A stretch of 64,000 bases of DNA, taken from Marinomonas maritima. GTDB taxonomy: Bacteria; Pseudomonadota; Gammaproteobacteria; Pseudomonadales; Marinomonadaceae. This document shows positions 34,868 through 44,174 of the stretch, piece by piece. The notes beneath the pieces are model-generated. The model searched no databases. It worked only from the letters and a program-made list of their open reading frames with translations, and had not been told where the DNA came from. The translations under genes and the position numbers were made by a program. The stretch covers positions 248,001 to 312,000 of the forward strand of contig NZ_JAMZEG020000003.1 of NCBI RefSeq assembly GCF_024435075.2, given 5' to 3'. The number at the start of each line of letters is the position of its first letter. Positions within the stretch are counted from its first letter, which is position 1.

Positions 34868-35572
34868 TTATTTACCTGCCTTTCTAAATTCTTTTGTTAC
34901 CATTTGCGTGGCTAATTCTGTTAACCAAGCCCGTTCATTAGGGAAGAAGTGCCGCGCTGGAATCTTTGTTTCAATGTCCTTGCCGCCGCTTTCGCCTCTT
35001 TCCTCGCGTAACTTGGCGATAATAATCATGGCTTGAAACGCGGTTATGTATTGCATGATCCAAGCTTGAGATACTCGCCGTTTTTTCACCCCTGCTTTCC
35101 CTCGCTTGCCGCCGCCATCTTTGTTAGCAACCTTAAAACCCATGCTATTCATTAATCTTGCTTGCCAGCGTTGGGCCATCATGCCTTTCATTTCTTCTAG
35201 TTTTTGCCGAGATATTTTTCGAGGCTTAGACTTAAATTGCGCCCCTTCTTGGTGTATTTTTGCCAGCCCTGCCATTTCGCCTTTCCATGACACTTGCGCG
35301 CTTTCTGCCGACGTTTTTACAAAGAAGTTTTTGTCTCTACCAAAGCCGCTTAACATCTTGCCTTTTAACGTTCTTTTTCTTTTCCTGTCCTTAAACCTTT
35401 TACCCGTTACCGAGCTTTGGTTTTTAATGTTTTTTCGCGTTTGGGTTTTAATGCTTCTGGCAATATTCCCTGTAATACGCCGCTTCTTTTTGTCGCTTAA
35501 CTGCAGCAACATGAGCGAGTACTCTATGTCTTTAACGCCGCTCCAATTCGCACTTACACCGCTGCTACTCAT
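34868..35572 (-). CDS. Virion morphogenesis / tail completion protein (gpS-like)
   Basis: A 234-aa, strongly basic protein (ARSIKTQTRKNIKNQSSVTG, then KRFKDRKRKRTLKGKM). The run of Lys/Arg, the PARHFFPNERAWLTELATQM end and the gene position fit the phage virion morphogenesis family (P2 gpS / Mu gpG). P2 gpS is about 150 aa; the extra sequence here is in the middle (about 100-190). It probably completes the tail. Confidence 0.65.
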   Translation of the reverse strand: MSSSGVSANWSGVKDIEYSLMLLQLSDKKKRRITGNIARSIKTQTRKNIKNQSSVTGKRFKDRKRKRTLKGKMLSGFGRDKNFFVKTSAESAQVSWKGEMAGLAKIHQEGAQFKSKPRKISRQKLEEMKGMMAQRWQARLMNSMGFKVANKDGGGKRGKAGVKKRRVSQAWIMQYITAFQAMIIIAKLREERGESGGKDIETKIPARHFFPNERAWLTELATQMVTKEFRKAGK

Positions 35573-36023
35573 TACTACTCAATAGATCAAATGATTCGGC
35601 TATATCGTGTTCAGGATCTGCTAATTCCCATGTTCTGCCCGCGTATTCAATTTGACCCGCTTCGTTTTCTACTATGTAAACGTCTTCTTCAAACATGATT
35701 GTTATTTCAATGTTTGCCGTGTGTTTATCTAAAACTTCAGGACTGATGTTTAACTCTGCATCTTCCATGTCGCTGCGCTTGTCGTTATCCGCTAGCCAAG
35801 TAATCAGCCGCGTATGCAACAGTTCAATTGGGTCTTTGCTGTATACAAAACCCTCTACTGAGAACACCGCGCGGTATTTCATGGTGTAAAGCAATACGCT
35901 GTTACCGTCGTATTTGCCGCTTGTTGTTTGCTCTAAGTCTTCCGCCCATACATCCAGCTTTTCGATGCGATGGCAAAAGCTCAAACTTTCCAAATACGAG
36001 CGCAACGCGATCATTTTTTTCAT
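35565..36023 (-). CDS. Putative tail completion protein (gpR-like)
   Basis: A 152-aa, acidic protein between gpL and the gpS-like gene, the P2 gpR position. The motif LDVWAEDLEQTTSGKYDGNS and the segment YRAVFSVEGF fit the P2 gpR pattern loosely. It overlaps both neighbours (3 and 7 nt), indicating translational coupling. Confidence 0.6.
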   Translation of the reverse strand: MKKMIALRSYLESLSFCHRIEKLDVWAEDLEQTTSGKYDGNSVLLYTMKYRAVFSVEGFVYSKDPIELLHTRLITWLADNDKRSDMEDAELNISPEVLDKHTANIEITIMFEEDVYIVENEAGQIEYAGRTWELADPEHDIAESFDLLSSNE

Positions 36024-36529
36024 ATGATCGACGCCCTAAAACCATCAGCATATTCACGACGTCCGATACCTAGCGCGCCGCTATCCGCTGCCACCTTTAA
36101 GATGCGTTTGCTTAGCATGTCGATGCAGCTTTGCGCCTCGACTTTCCATTCCGTGACAATTATTTCGTTACGTTCGCCCTGTATTTCGGCCGCTGCTTTG
36201 CGGTTGATGGTTTCGAAATACTTGATCAATCCAGACCGCGCCCAGTGCATGACAGCGGCTTTGTAAACGTCCACCAATTCCGCTTCGAACGCCTCTAGTG
36301 TTTCCGCGACGATCACGCTTTGCAGGATTAACACGAAGTCAGTTAATTCTTCGTTTACATGGCGTATTGCACCCGTTAATTCGTAAACCAATGGCGCTTC
36401 GTTGTATTCACCTGGCAAGCGGTAATTATCGATAAACGCTTGTAGTTCAATATCAGGGAAGAACGGGCGCGGGTTGGTAATCACCGTGGCCGTTGTCGTG
36501 CTGGCGGTTGTTTTACCGTTTAAACTCAC
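36020..36529 (-). CDS. Head completion protein (gpL-like)
   Basis: A 169-aa protein from a GTG start (M/V-SLNGKTTASTTTATVITN) with AGGAG upstream. The segment ITNPRPFFPDIELQAFIDNY and the YKAAVMHWARSGLIKYFETI helix match the P2 gpL head-completion family. It closes the packaged head before tail joining. It is separated from gpM by 107 bp that hold no gene. Confidence 0.75.
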   Translation of the reverse strand: MSLNGKTTASTTTATVITNPRPFFPDIELQAFIDNYRLPGEYNEAPLVYELTGAIRHVNEELTDFVLILQSVIVAETLEAFEAELVDVYKAAVMHWARSGLIKYFETINRKAAAEIQGERNEIIVTEWKVEAQSCIDMLSKRILKVAADSGALGIGRREYADGFRASII

Positions 36530-36636
36530 GTTTCTTACTCCTGATATTTGTTATGGAACACATCACAAGCGGCTTATGGTCATCGCCATAAAATGACTAC
36601 GCCAAAGCCGTTGTGTGTGCCACCTGGGGGAGCCCG

Positions 36637-37686
36637 TTAAGATTCTTTTACTTTTTTAGCCAAACTTGCCTGTAACTTTTCCATTTTCTTTTTTACGCCT
36701 GCCGCGCTATTCAATGACATGGCTTTTTCAAAGGCACTTAATGCCGCCTCCTCTTCGCCTAGCACTTCCAAATGCTTGCCGTGCATGGCGTACATTTTCC
36801 CGTGCACAATATCGGGCAATTGCCATTTGTCTGATTCAATCGTTTGAATTAAGTTGTCCAAATACGGCCCCGCGCTTTTGTTCGCGTCTAACTTAGCGTT
36901 TGCCCAGTCGTACATTTGGTCACAGATAAACACTTCAATTTTCGATTTAAAACGCGTCGGCATGTTGTGAATTTTCTGTTTAGCAAGGTGCAATGCTAAT
37001 GGCAACGCGCGGGCAATATCGCCCAAGTCAAACAACCAAATCATGACCCACACGGCCACGATGTTTGGGTATTTCGCGGCACTACTCACATACCCATTAA
37101 CAAAGTCGATTAGTTTTACAATGGCTTCGGCTTTGTAGGCTTTGCGGTCTTCGATGTCTTCCACGTTTAGCATTTCGTCAATGCTGGCCGCTAAAATCGC
37201 TTTGTGCGTTTCAAGCTCTGGATTGCCGATAAATTCGGAATCGTCTTGCAGCTTTTCTTTAATTTTTTCAATGTCGTTTTCGACCCAATCAACACGGCTA
37301 TCTAGTTCGCTAACTTCGTCTTTTACGCTGTCTAGGTCGTTGCTTAATTCGTCAACCGTTCCGGCCAACGCGTCGGTTTTTTCACCTTGGCTTTCTACAT
37401 CGTTTTTTAGGTCATCAACCGAGCCTTCCACGCCGTCGACTTGGTTTTCCAAGCCGTCTAGCTTTTCGGACTGCTCGTCTTTTTTATCTTCCGGCGCATC
37501 CGTTTTTAGTGGTTCTTTTTGATCGACTACAGGTACAGCATCAGCTTTGGCTTTTTGCATGTTTTGACGCAATTTAGAGACAACCGGCTTATTGCCTTTG
37601 CTGTCTTTATTGGCTGGTTTCGTCGCTTCTTTTTTCGCATTTTGCTTCGCTAATCTGGCAAGGCGGCGCTGCTGTATTAGGTTCAT
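36637..37686 (-). CDS. Terminase endonuclease subunit (gpM-like) with long coiled-coil N terminus
   Basis: A 349-aa protein. The C-terminal half matches P2 gpM, the small terminase subunit (WVMIWLFDLGDIARALPLAL, then AAGVKKKMEKLQASLAKK). P2 gpM has about 247 aa; the extra length is at the N terminus: a Lys/Ala-rich start and a long heptad-patterned acidic coil at about 60-147 (LENQVDGVEGSVDDLKND, LDSVKDEVSELDSRVD). It lies between capsid and gpL genes as in P2. The extension might mediate oligomerisation or scaffold contact; that is inference. Confidence 0.85.
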   Translation of the reverse strand: MNLIQQRRLARLAKQNAKKEATKPANKDSKGNKPVVSKLRQNMQKAKADAVPVVDQKEPLKTDAPEDKKDEQSEKLDGLENQVDGVEGSVDDLKNDVESQGEKTDALAGTVDELSNDLDSVKDEVSELDSRVDWVENDIEKIKEKLQDDSEFIGNPELETHKAILAASIDEMLNVEDIEDRKAYKAEAIVKLIDFVNGYVSSAAKYPNIVAVWVMIWLFDLGDIARALPLALHLAKQKIHNMPTRFKSKIEVFICDQMYDWANAKLDANKSAGPYLDNLIQTIESDKWQLPDIVHGKMYAMHGKHLEVLGEEEAALSAFEKAMSLNSAAGVKKKMEKLQASLAKKVKES

Positions 37687-37766
37687 GTTTGCTTTCCATT
37701 TGTATGGGTTTAATCAATGGCACTCGCGCTCGAGCGAATACCATTTGTTAAACCATTTGGTTTAAT

Positions 37767-38792
37767 TTATGGCGTTGGTACGTATTTCGTAATGCCTTTG
37801 ATAATGCCGATTGCGTCGGTTTCTTCGACGATGTAATCCACGTTTTCAGAGTTGTAATCTTCCACGCGTGAACGTTTCGGCTCGTCTTTAATATGACGAC
37901 GTAATGACCCTTCTTGCAGATAGATCGACAAGTTTTCTGGATAGGTCACAATCACAGTGCCAGACGGGAAAAACGGTGGCGTGATCGCTTTTAAGCCAGC
38001 AAAAATGCCAGTTACACGGTTATCGTTTACCTGTGTTTTTTCCGTTGCTTTGTCGCCATTCGCGGCCAAACTTTCAAGACGATAATCGCTCATCAAATCA
38101 GACGAAATGAACGCGACCAATTCGGAATCGTCGCGCAAATGTTCAGGAATCATTTGCTTGGCGCTTTCAACCACCACGTCTAAGTTACGCATATCCGCAT
38201 CAACATGGCCGAAGGTCAAACCGTCTTCGTCAATTTGTGCTGGCGCTTCTTCACGTACTTTCTGAATCCAGCCTTTGTTGACGTCTTCACCGTTCGGGTA
38301 TGTCGCTTTGTTTGTTGTGGTCGCAATAGACACACCATGCCAACCAATGCGCACACGGTCATCGACCATCGCCTTACGATATAAAGCTGAATACAAATCC
38401 CCGTATTGCTGTGGTGTACGGTTGCGCCACTGATCCAATTTTGCATAGTTGATATGCACATCGGTTTCGGTGAATTGGCATTCGTAACCTTTTGAATCTT
38501 CACTAACGACACTAGATGTTTGACGATCTGTGGTATTGGTGTTGGTACGCTTTGTGATTAAGCCCGCCACCATCAGGCCGACTTTCTCGCCTTTGATTTC
38601 GGTAACCACTGCAACATTGATCATGCCGAGGAACCACGCGCCATGCTCAACCGCTTTTTCATACAAGCGTTGTTGCACAGACGGCGTGACGTCGAATTGT
38701 TCGCCAAGCGCAGCACCCACCGACGCGTAAACATTATTTAAATACGCTTTTAGCTGTGTTCTGCCCTGTACTGATAACGATTTTGTAGCCAT
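37767..38792 (-). CDS. Major capsid protein (gpN-like)
   Basis: A 341-aa capsid subunit of the P2 gpN family. Typical stretches are GAWFLGMINVAVVTEIKGEK, HINYAKLDQWRNRTPQQYGD and SVVSEDSKGYECQFTETDV. Length agrees with P2 gpN (about 357 aa). An N-terminal segment may be cleaved by the gpO protease during maturation. It lies between scaffold and terminase subunit genes. Confidence 0.93.
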   Translation of the reverse strand: MATKSLSVQGRTQLKAYLNNVYASVGAALGEQFDVTPSVQQRLYEKAVEHGAWFLGMINVAVVTEIKGEKVGLMVAGLITKRTNTNTTDRQTSSVVSEDSKGYECQFTETDVHINYAKLDQWRNRTPQQYGDLYSALYRKAMVDDRVRIGWHGVSIATTTNKATYPNGEDVNKGWIQKVREEAPAQIDEDGLTFGHVDADMRNLDVVVESAKQMIPEHLRDDSELVAFISSDLMSDYRLESLAANGDKATEKTQVNDNRVTGIFAGLKAITPPFFPSGTVIVTYPENLSIYLQEGSLRRHIKDEPKRSRVEDYNSENVDYIVEETDAIGIIKGITKYVPTP

Positions 38793-38856
38793 CTTCTTTT
38801 CCTATCTAAGATTCTTTTTTAAGCGGCTCCCCAGACGCTTTTCGTGTGACCTGGAC

Positions 38857-39693
38857 CTAAACGATTTCGAAACTGGTTTCCGACTCGCCTTTGCTCTTTG
38901 GCGGCATTTCCGTTTTTTCTTTCATCGCTTTTGTAAAACTGCCTTCCAGCGTTGCGAAGTTTTCCACTAGCGCCTTGAGCGTTTCCGCTTGTGTTGCGAA
39001 CGCTTTCTTTTCGTTTTCAAGTGCGGTGATTTTTTCTTTTAACTCGGTGATTTGTGCCGCGAACTCGCTAGGTGCTTCGTCGCCTTTTGGCTCGTCTTCT
39101 GCCGTTAGTGCTTCAAGCTTTGTTTTAAAGTCGGCTAATTCGTCTTGCAGCTTTTTAAACTCTGCTTTTTCTGCGTCTGTCATTGGGTCGTCTTCCTGTG
39201 TTGGGGAGTTTTTCTTGATAAATATTTTTTGAAATAAGCTTTCTTCAAACTCCAGCTTTTCGCTGTCTTTGCTTATAAAAATTTCTGAGTGTTCGCCGTT
39301 CTGGCTAAAGGAAAGTTGTTCGGTGCCAAGGCTGGCAGGCTCGTCTGTAATGGCTAGGTGCATTAAGTAGGCTTTACCCGACTTAGCAGCATCCACCACG
39401 ACACGAATACTGGTAAAAAGCTTTTGGCCTTCTGCATTAAGCTTCAATAGATATTTATTCGGCTCTAGTATTGCGAATAAACACAAACGCCCTTTGGCGT
39501 CTTTCTCTGCCTTTACTTTCAGCACTCGCCCATAGTTACCACTCCAAGAAGAATGGTCTTTAAAAATACTGGCGGTGTATTCGTCCGTACTGTAGGTTTC
39601 AACTATGTCTTCAATCCACTGCTCTTCGATCTCTCGACCGTCAATAGTTGGACCCGCTGTTGCCACTTTGAACCACTTAGATTTACCCGCCAT
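38857..39693 (-). CDS. Capsid scaffold / maturation protease (gpO-like)
   Basis: A 278-aa protein of the P2 gpO family. The N-terminal half is the serine protease (MAGKSKWFKVATAGPTIDGR, IFKDHSSWSGNYGRVLKV, LFTSIRVVVD), and the C-terminal part (about 165-260) is the helical scaffold with long acidic/basic coils (LKEKITALENEKKAFATQAE). It opens the O-N-M-L operon and is divergent from gpP. Confidence 0.92.
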   Translation of the reverse strand: MAGKSKWFKVATAGPTIDGREIEEQWIEDIVETYSTDEYTASIFKDHSSWSGNYGRVLKVKAEKDAKGRLCLFAILEPNKYLLKLNAEGQKLFTSIRVVVDAAKSGKAYLMHLAITDEPASLGTEQLSFSQNGEHSEIFISKDSEKLEFEESLFQKIFIKKNSPTQEDDPMTDAEKAEFKKLQDELADFKTKLEALTAEDEPKGDEAPSEFAAQITELKEKITALENEKKAFATQAETLKALVENFATLEGSFTKAMKEKTEMPPKSKGESETSFEIV

Positions 39694-39870
39694 TTCGCGC
39701 CCTTTTCCTGTCTCGCTTAATTCGTTTTAAACACTCGATAGAGCAAAGATAAGCGCCAAAACCCGACGATTCCAGCGGGTAAAATCCACGGAATTGCGAT
39801 AAAGGCATTATCACAAGTCATTGTATTTACTGACGTTATTAAGTGGTTAATGGGCGGCTAATATGGCGCC
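39694..39870. promoter_or_regulatory. Divergent late control region between gpO and gpP
   Basis: The 177-bp gap separates the leftward capsid/tail operon from the rightward terminase/portal operon. In P2 this gap carries the Ogr-activated promoters PO and PP. I see no strong sigma-70 promoter, consistent with activator dependence, and no copy of the GTGAC-GT-GTCAC palindrome found elsewhere in the element. Exact promoters are not assigned. Confidence 0.5.
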
Positions 39871-41697
39871 ATGGCATATTCTCAAGACACGATTGATCAC
39901 GCACGACTGCTTTATATCCGCGCCCACAAACCAGCGGAAATAGCCGCACGCCTAAACGTTAACGAAAGGACGGTTTACGGCTGGATTGATAAATTCAACT
40001 GGAAAGAGCTGCTTGCATTCGACACAGCGGAAATAGAAGTCAGCCGCCGCATCAGCACGCTAACGAACCGCGAGAATAAGACGAAAGAGGAAGTACAAGA
40101 GCTTACTGCGTTATGCCGTATTTTTGGCAGCATGAGACAAGACCTAGCAAAAGCGGAAAAGATCACGGCGGAAGCCAAAGCCATTGCCGATGGAAAGCCG
40201 GAAGCGGTAGAAGGCGCCATAAACCGTGGCAATCGTCGCGGCAACAGTAAAAGAAAAGCCAAGGTCAAAAATGACATTAGTGATATTGATGTCTCTAAGT
40301 TTGATACTTGGGCAAATAAAAACCTATTCGAATACCAATTACTGTGGCGTAAAGTTGCCCACGATCCCGACCTTTGCGATGTCCGATTTATATTAAAAAG
40401 CCGCCAAATCGGTGCGACGTATTATTTCGCGTGGGAAGCGTTTGAAGACGCCGTGAAGAATGGCGACAACCAAGTTTTCTTGTCTGCATCGAAAGACCAA
40501 GCGCGCGTATTCAAAGCGTACATTCAATCTTTCGCACGAGATATGTTCGACCTTGAATTAAAAGGCGCAGACAGCATAGAACTGTATAAAGACGGTAAAT
40601 CATGGGCAACCCTGTATTTTCTCTCGACCAATTCAAGCACCGCACAAAGTTATCATGGCCACCTTTATATTGATGAAGTTTTTTGGATATACGGCTACGC
40701 CAAATTACAAAAAGTAGCGTCTGGCATGGCCTCTCATGCAAAGTGGCGCGAAACCTATTTTTCTACACCGTCCAGTTTGCAGCACCCTGCTTACGAACAT
40801 TGGAGTGGTTCGGCATTTAACAAAGATCGTAAGAAAAAAGTTGATATTGATCTATCAGACAAAACCCTCAAAAAAGGCTCTTTAGGTGGGGATTCTGTTT
40901 GGCGGCACCTCGTCACAGTGGAAGATGCCGAGCGCATGGGCTGTAAACTGTTCAACATCAAAAAACTAAAAGACAAATACAGCAAAGCGGATTTTGACAA
41001 TTTATTTCGCTGTAAGTTTGTTGATGATAATGAAAGTGTATTCCCCTTCTCCACTCTATCAAAATGCATGATAAATCCATTAGAAAAATGGAAAGACGTA
41101 GATTTTGGCAGCGACAACCCAACACGCAATAGGCCTGTGGCGATTGGTTACGACCCCTCACGAATTAGAGATAACGCTGGATTAGTCGTGGTTGAAATTC
41201 CACGAACCTTGGCGCAAAAATGGCGCGTGATTGAAACCCATCAATTCAAGGGCATTACGTCGGAATACCAAGCCGCGCGTATTGCCGAGATTTACCAACG
41301 ATTCAATGTTAAATGGTGCGGCATTGATACCACGGGCATTGGTCACGATACCTTCCAATGTTGTTTGGATCTGAACCTAGATTTTGTGGTGCCTATTTAT
41401 TATTCCGTGGCCGAAAAAACGGATTTAGTAACACGCGCCAAACGATTAATAGACGGTGGACGCCTTGAATACGACGCAGAAAACAAAGAACTGTCTTTAT
41501 CTCTCATGATGATTCACCAAATCACCACCCCAAACGGCTCTATTACTTACGGCGCACCGCGTAACGGCAACACAGGCCACGCGGATTTGGCGTGGGCAGC
41601 TTTTCACGCTCTGCAAGCAGAGAAACAATTCTTCGAATCGAAAAAAACCGACGACACAACAAACAACAACGAAACACACATGGCAATGAGTCAATAA
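39871..41697 (+). CDS. Terminase large subunit ATPase (gpP-like)
   Basis: A 608-aa packaging motor of the P2 gpP family. The N terminus has a helix-turn-helix (AEIAARLNVNERTVYGWIDK), then the ATPase region (DVRFILKSRQIGATYYFAWE, with SRQIGATYY as Walker A-like loop, and GHLYIDEVFWIYGY as Walker B), and a nuclease-like C-terminal part (GIDTTGIGHDTFQCCL). Length matches the P2 protein (about 590 aa). Confidence 0.93.
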   Translation: MAYSQDTIDHARLLYIRAHKPAEIAARLNVNERTVYGWIDKFNWKELLAFDTAEIEVSRRISTLTNRENKTKEEVQELTALCRIFGSMRQDLAKAEKITAEAKAIADGKPEAVEGAINRGNRRGNSKRKAKVKNDISDIDVSKFDTWANKNLFEYQLLWRKVAHDPDLCDVRFILKSRQIGATYYFAWEAFEDAVKNGDNQVFLSASKDQARVFKAYIQSFARDMFDLELKGADSIELYKDGKSWATLYFLSTNSSTAQSYHGHLYIDEVFWIYGYAKLQKVASGMASHAKWRETYFSTPSSLQHPAYEHWSGSAFNKDRKKKVDIDLSDKTLKKGSLGGDSVWRHLVTVEDAERMGCKLFNIKKLKDKYSKADFDNLFRCKFVDDNESVFPFSTLSKCMINPLEKWKDVDFGSDNPTRNRPVAIGYDPSRIRDNAGLVVVEIPRTLAQKWRVIETHQFKGITSEYQAARIAEIYQRFNVKWCGIDTTGIGHDTFQCCLDLNLDFVVPIYYSVAEKTDLVTRAKRLIDGGRLEYDAENKELSLSLMMIHQITTPNGSITYGAPRNGNTGHADLAWAAFHALQAEKQFFESKKTDDTTNNNETHMAMSQ

Positions 41698-41712
41698 ACA
41701 GGACAACGAATC

Positions 41713-42801
41713 ATGACAACACAGAAACCACGCGAACGAATCGACAGCAGCTACACTACGTCAACCGGTGGCGTGTTGATGCCAAAGCAAGAAGAAGTGC
41801 AACCGACTGCGTTTAGTTTTGGCGATCCAGAACCGGTACTCGGCAGTCAGATAAGTGATTATCTAGGCGTGTTTGCGGATTCAAACGGCTATTGGTATGT
41901 CCCGCCCGTTAGTTTGGCTGGGCTAGCAAAAACCATGTACGCCAACGGCACCCATGCCAGCGTGCTGGAATTCAAACATAATCAGCTTTTGGCAAGCTGG
42001 CAAGATAACCCAATGATAGCCCGCCGCGAAGCACGCGCCGCGTTTAAAGATTTCGAGGTATTTGATAACGCCTATTTTTTAGCGATTCGGAACTGGCTAG
42101 GCGGCATTAATCGTTATGTTCGTTTGCCAGCTGTTAATATGCGCGTGGGTACGGAAGACAATTACTATTTATTGAACAGCAACGGCAGTTGGACGGAATA
42201 CGACGCGGCCGACATTATTCATCTAAACGGCGGCGATATTCGTCAAGGGCTGTACGGTGTACCCACGTATTTTTCGGGCATTCACAGTATTTTATTAGGC
42301 GAAGCGGCCACGCTGTTTCGTCGTAAGTATTATCAGAATGGCGCCCATACTGGCTATATCTTGGTGACGTTTGATCTAGACAAAAACAAAGCTTCCGAAT
42401 TGCAAAGCGCTATTTCTCAATCAAAAGGCCCTGGCAACCATCGATCCATGTATTTAAACATGGCGTCAACGCTACAGGGCAAACCGGGCTACACCAAAGA
42501 CCGTGTGCAAGTTATCCCCGTCGGGGATTTTGGCAACCGCGACGAATACGACAAGATCAAAGAAATCACTCAGCAAGACATCCTTAATATGCACCGAGTA
42601 CCCGCAGGACTCGCCAGCATCATGGCAAACAATGCTGCAGGGCATGGCGATTTAACAAACGTCCGTGAGGTGTATTACGACTGTGAAACCATCCCAAAAC
42701 AGGCCATTTGGCAGGAACTAAACGACCAATTACTAACGCGGGCAAAAATTGGCTTTAACGAGCCGCGATGGTTGGTTGCTGCAAAATCGGGCGGTGCGTA
42801 A
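41713..42801 (+). CDS. Portal protein (gpQ-like)
   Basis: A 362-aa portal of the P2 gpQ family: FSFGDPEPVLGSQISDYLGV, WYVPPVSLAGLAKTMYANGT, HLNGGDIRQGLYGVPTYFSG and the RVPAGLASIMANNAAGHGDL end are all recognisable. It forms the dodecameric DNA gate of the head. It lies 15 nt after gpP and its stop overlaps the next start (TAATG). Confidence 0.93.
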   Translation: MTTQKPRERIDSSYTTSTGGVLMPKQEEVQPTAFSFGDPEPVLGSQISDYLGVFADSNGYWYVPPVSLAGLAKTMYANGTHASVLEFKHNQLLASWQDNPMIARREARAAFKDFEVFDNAYFLAIRNWLGGINRYVRLPAVNMRVGTEDNYYLLNSNGSWTEYDAADIIHLNGGDIRQGLYGVPTYFSGIHSILLGEAATLFRRKYYQNGAHTGYILVTFDLDKNKASELQSAISQSKGPGNHRSMYLNMASTLQGKPGYTKDRVQVIPVGDFGNRDEYDKIKEITQQDILNMHRVPAGLASIMANNAAGHGDLTNVREVYYDCETIPKQAIWQELNDQLLTRAKIGFNEPRWLVAAKSGGA

Positions 42802-43526
42802 TGGCATTTACATTCAATAAACGACTGTTCAATTTGTTTGGCAATGGCAACGGCTTTCAATCATCCATGCACACCAAAGCGAGTGATACAGGCGTTCGCG
42901 CCTTGGAATTAAGCCGCGATTTAACTAAATACCTACCCGCTGACGACACACCCCCCGGTGCGATACTGCCGACCGAATTTAAAGTGGTGGATTGCCAAGC
43001 GGCGTTGGTTAGCTTTGCGGCGGGTGCAAATCAAATGGCCGCGCACATCAATGGGCGTTTAGATACGTTGTTGGATGATATGCAAGTGTCTGTCACGATC
43101 AAAGAAATCGACTCGTATATTAATAACGTGCCATCAAGCTGTGCGACGATTGATAGCGTAATGGGATCATTAGGTAATGTAGGAGACATGTATTTAGATG
43201 CGGTCACGTCAGAACTAGACGACCTAGAACAAGCTATGGCGGATTTTGACCTCAAGATTATCACCGTAATCGAATTTGATGACATTCTTGTGCGTGTCAC
43301 GGAAGAACTAAAAAGCGCCACTAGTGGAATACTGGGCATGATAGCCGGCGAGCTTTCAACGATTAGCGGCATGTATCAAAAAATGCATCAATTAGCGAAC
43401 TCGTTTGCCATTGAATCACTAATCAATGACCCATGTGTTAGACCCCTGCTCAAAAAACTGGCAGACCCTGAACTGACGAACGTGTTAACTGAAGACTTTG
43501 GACTGGATGATTTACCGGGTATGTAA
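42801..43526 (+). CDS. Unknown phage protein downstream of portal
   Basis: A 241-aa protein starting at the ATG at 42801 (MAFTFNKRLFNLFGNGNG), translationally coupled to the portal by TAATG. It is helical throughout in the centre (QAALVSFAAGANQMAAHING, ELDDLEQAMADFDLKI, VTEELKSATSGILGMIAGEL) and acidic at the C terminus. There is no membrane segment. P2 has no such gene here; it may be a head or ejection protein. I do not recognise the family. Confidence 0.7.
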   Translation: MAFTFNKRLFNLFGNGNGFQSSMHTKASDTGVRALELSRDLTKYLPADDTPPGAILPTEFKVVDCQAALVSFAAGANQMAAHINGRLDTLLDDMQVSVTIKEIDSYINNVPSSCATIDSVMGSLGNVGDMYLDAVTSELDDLEQAMADFDLKIITVIEFDDILVRVTEELKSATSGILGMIAGELSTISGMYQKMHQLANSFAIESLINDPCVRPLLKKLADPELTNVLTEDFGLDDLPGM

Positions 43527-43550
43527 AAAAGCCCTCGCCACACAATCAAA

Positions 43551-43712
43551 TTATATTTTTAACTCTCTTCTATGACTGTAAAGAGCACCATCCACTACGA
43601 TGAAACCATTTTTTATCCACTGGGTAACTTGCTGTGGCTTGACGCCTTGCGCTTCCGCAAACCTTGTTCTATTTCCGTCGTAATGGCTTTTTATATAATC
43701 AATCAATGGCAT
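43551..43712 (-). CDS. Small helix-turn-helix regulator (Aca-like position)
   Basis: A 53-aa protein (MPLIDYIKSHYDGNRTRFAE, then AQGVKPQQVTQWIKNGFIV). The pattern RTRFAEAQGVKPQQVTQWI is a Cro/YdaS-type helix-turn-helix. Its ATG overlaps the upstream stop as TAATG (43710-43714 on the plus strand), so the two are translationally coupled. With the inverted repeat over the operon promoter it is the likely autorepressor. It is shorter than the usual size limit for automatic prediction. Family identity is inferred from the motif. Confidence 0.75.
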   Translation of the reverse strand: MPLIDYIKSHYDGNRTRFAEAQGVKPQQVTQWIKNGFIVVDGALYSHRRELKI

Positions 43713-44143
43713 TAGTTTGTTTCCTCTAGTGTTAGTTCGCTTTCACGGCCAAGCATTGGAATGATATAAACTGTTCCTTGCTCATCAAAAGCTTTGCACG
43801 CTTTGTATCCCATTTTCTTTGCGCACTCGCCTTGGATGCGTTGAATCCACCAATCGTCTTCACCATCTTTTCCATGATCAAATGCAGTGTCACGACCATC
43901 TAGCATGCGTTCAGCATCGTCTTCTTCAACCTCCAATGTCTCGCAAATGTCTTTTATTACTTCTTCGTCGTAAAGCTCGCTAACATCAATAAAGTCTTCA
44001 TCCTCTATTTCCATAGAGTAAGTGTAAACAGTTGATGATGCGGTCATGGTGTAAACATCATTCGAAAAGAACAGGCAATCACCAAACAGGCCTAGTGTAT
44101 TGATTGCTTTTATTTCTACAGGGCTTGTGTGGAAGATTTTCAT
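43712..44143 (-). CDS. Very acidic 143-aa protein, candidate counter-defence protein
   Basis: The protein starts MKIFHTSPVEIKAINTLGLF and continues GDCLFFSNDVYTM. I count about 35 Asp/Glu against about 12 Lys/Arg, giving a net charge near -23; the most acidic part is 45-95 (EIEDEDFIDVSELYDEE and LEVEEDDAERMLDGRD). There is no signal peptide or membrane segment. A ribosome site AAAAGGA precedes the ATG. The gene is first in a two-gene operon with a helix-turn-helix gene, under a strong promoter with an operator-like inverted repeat. Strong acidity in a small phage protein suits a DNA mimic (anti-restriction or anti-CRISPR). That function is inference; I do not recognise the family. Confidence 0.75.
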   Translation of the reverse strand: MKIFHTSPVEIKAINTLGLFGDCLFFSNDVYTMTASSTVYTYSMEIEDEDFIDVSELYDEEVIKDICETLEVEEDDAERMLDGRDTAFDHGKDGEDDWWIQRIQGECAKKMGYKACKAFDEQGTVYIIPMLGRESELTLEETN

Positions 44144-44174
44144 TGTTATGTCCTTTTCGTTAGTTGATGTAGAT

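Noticed and set aside
36530..36636. Possible late promoter or extra gene in the 107-bp gap between gpL and gpM
   Set aside because: No open frame, no promoter boxes and no copy of the dispersed palindrome could be found; the gap is left unassigned.
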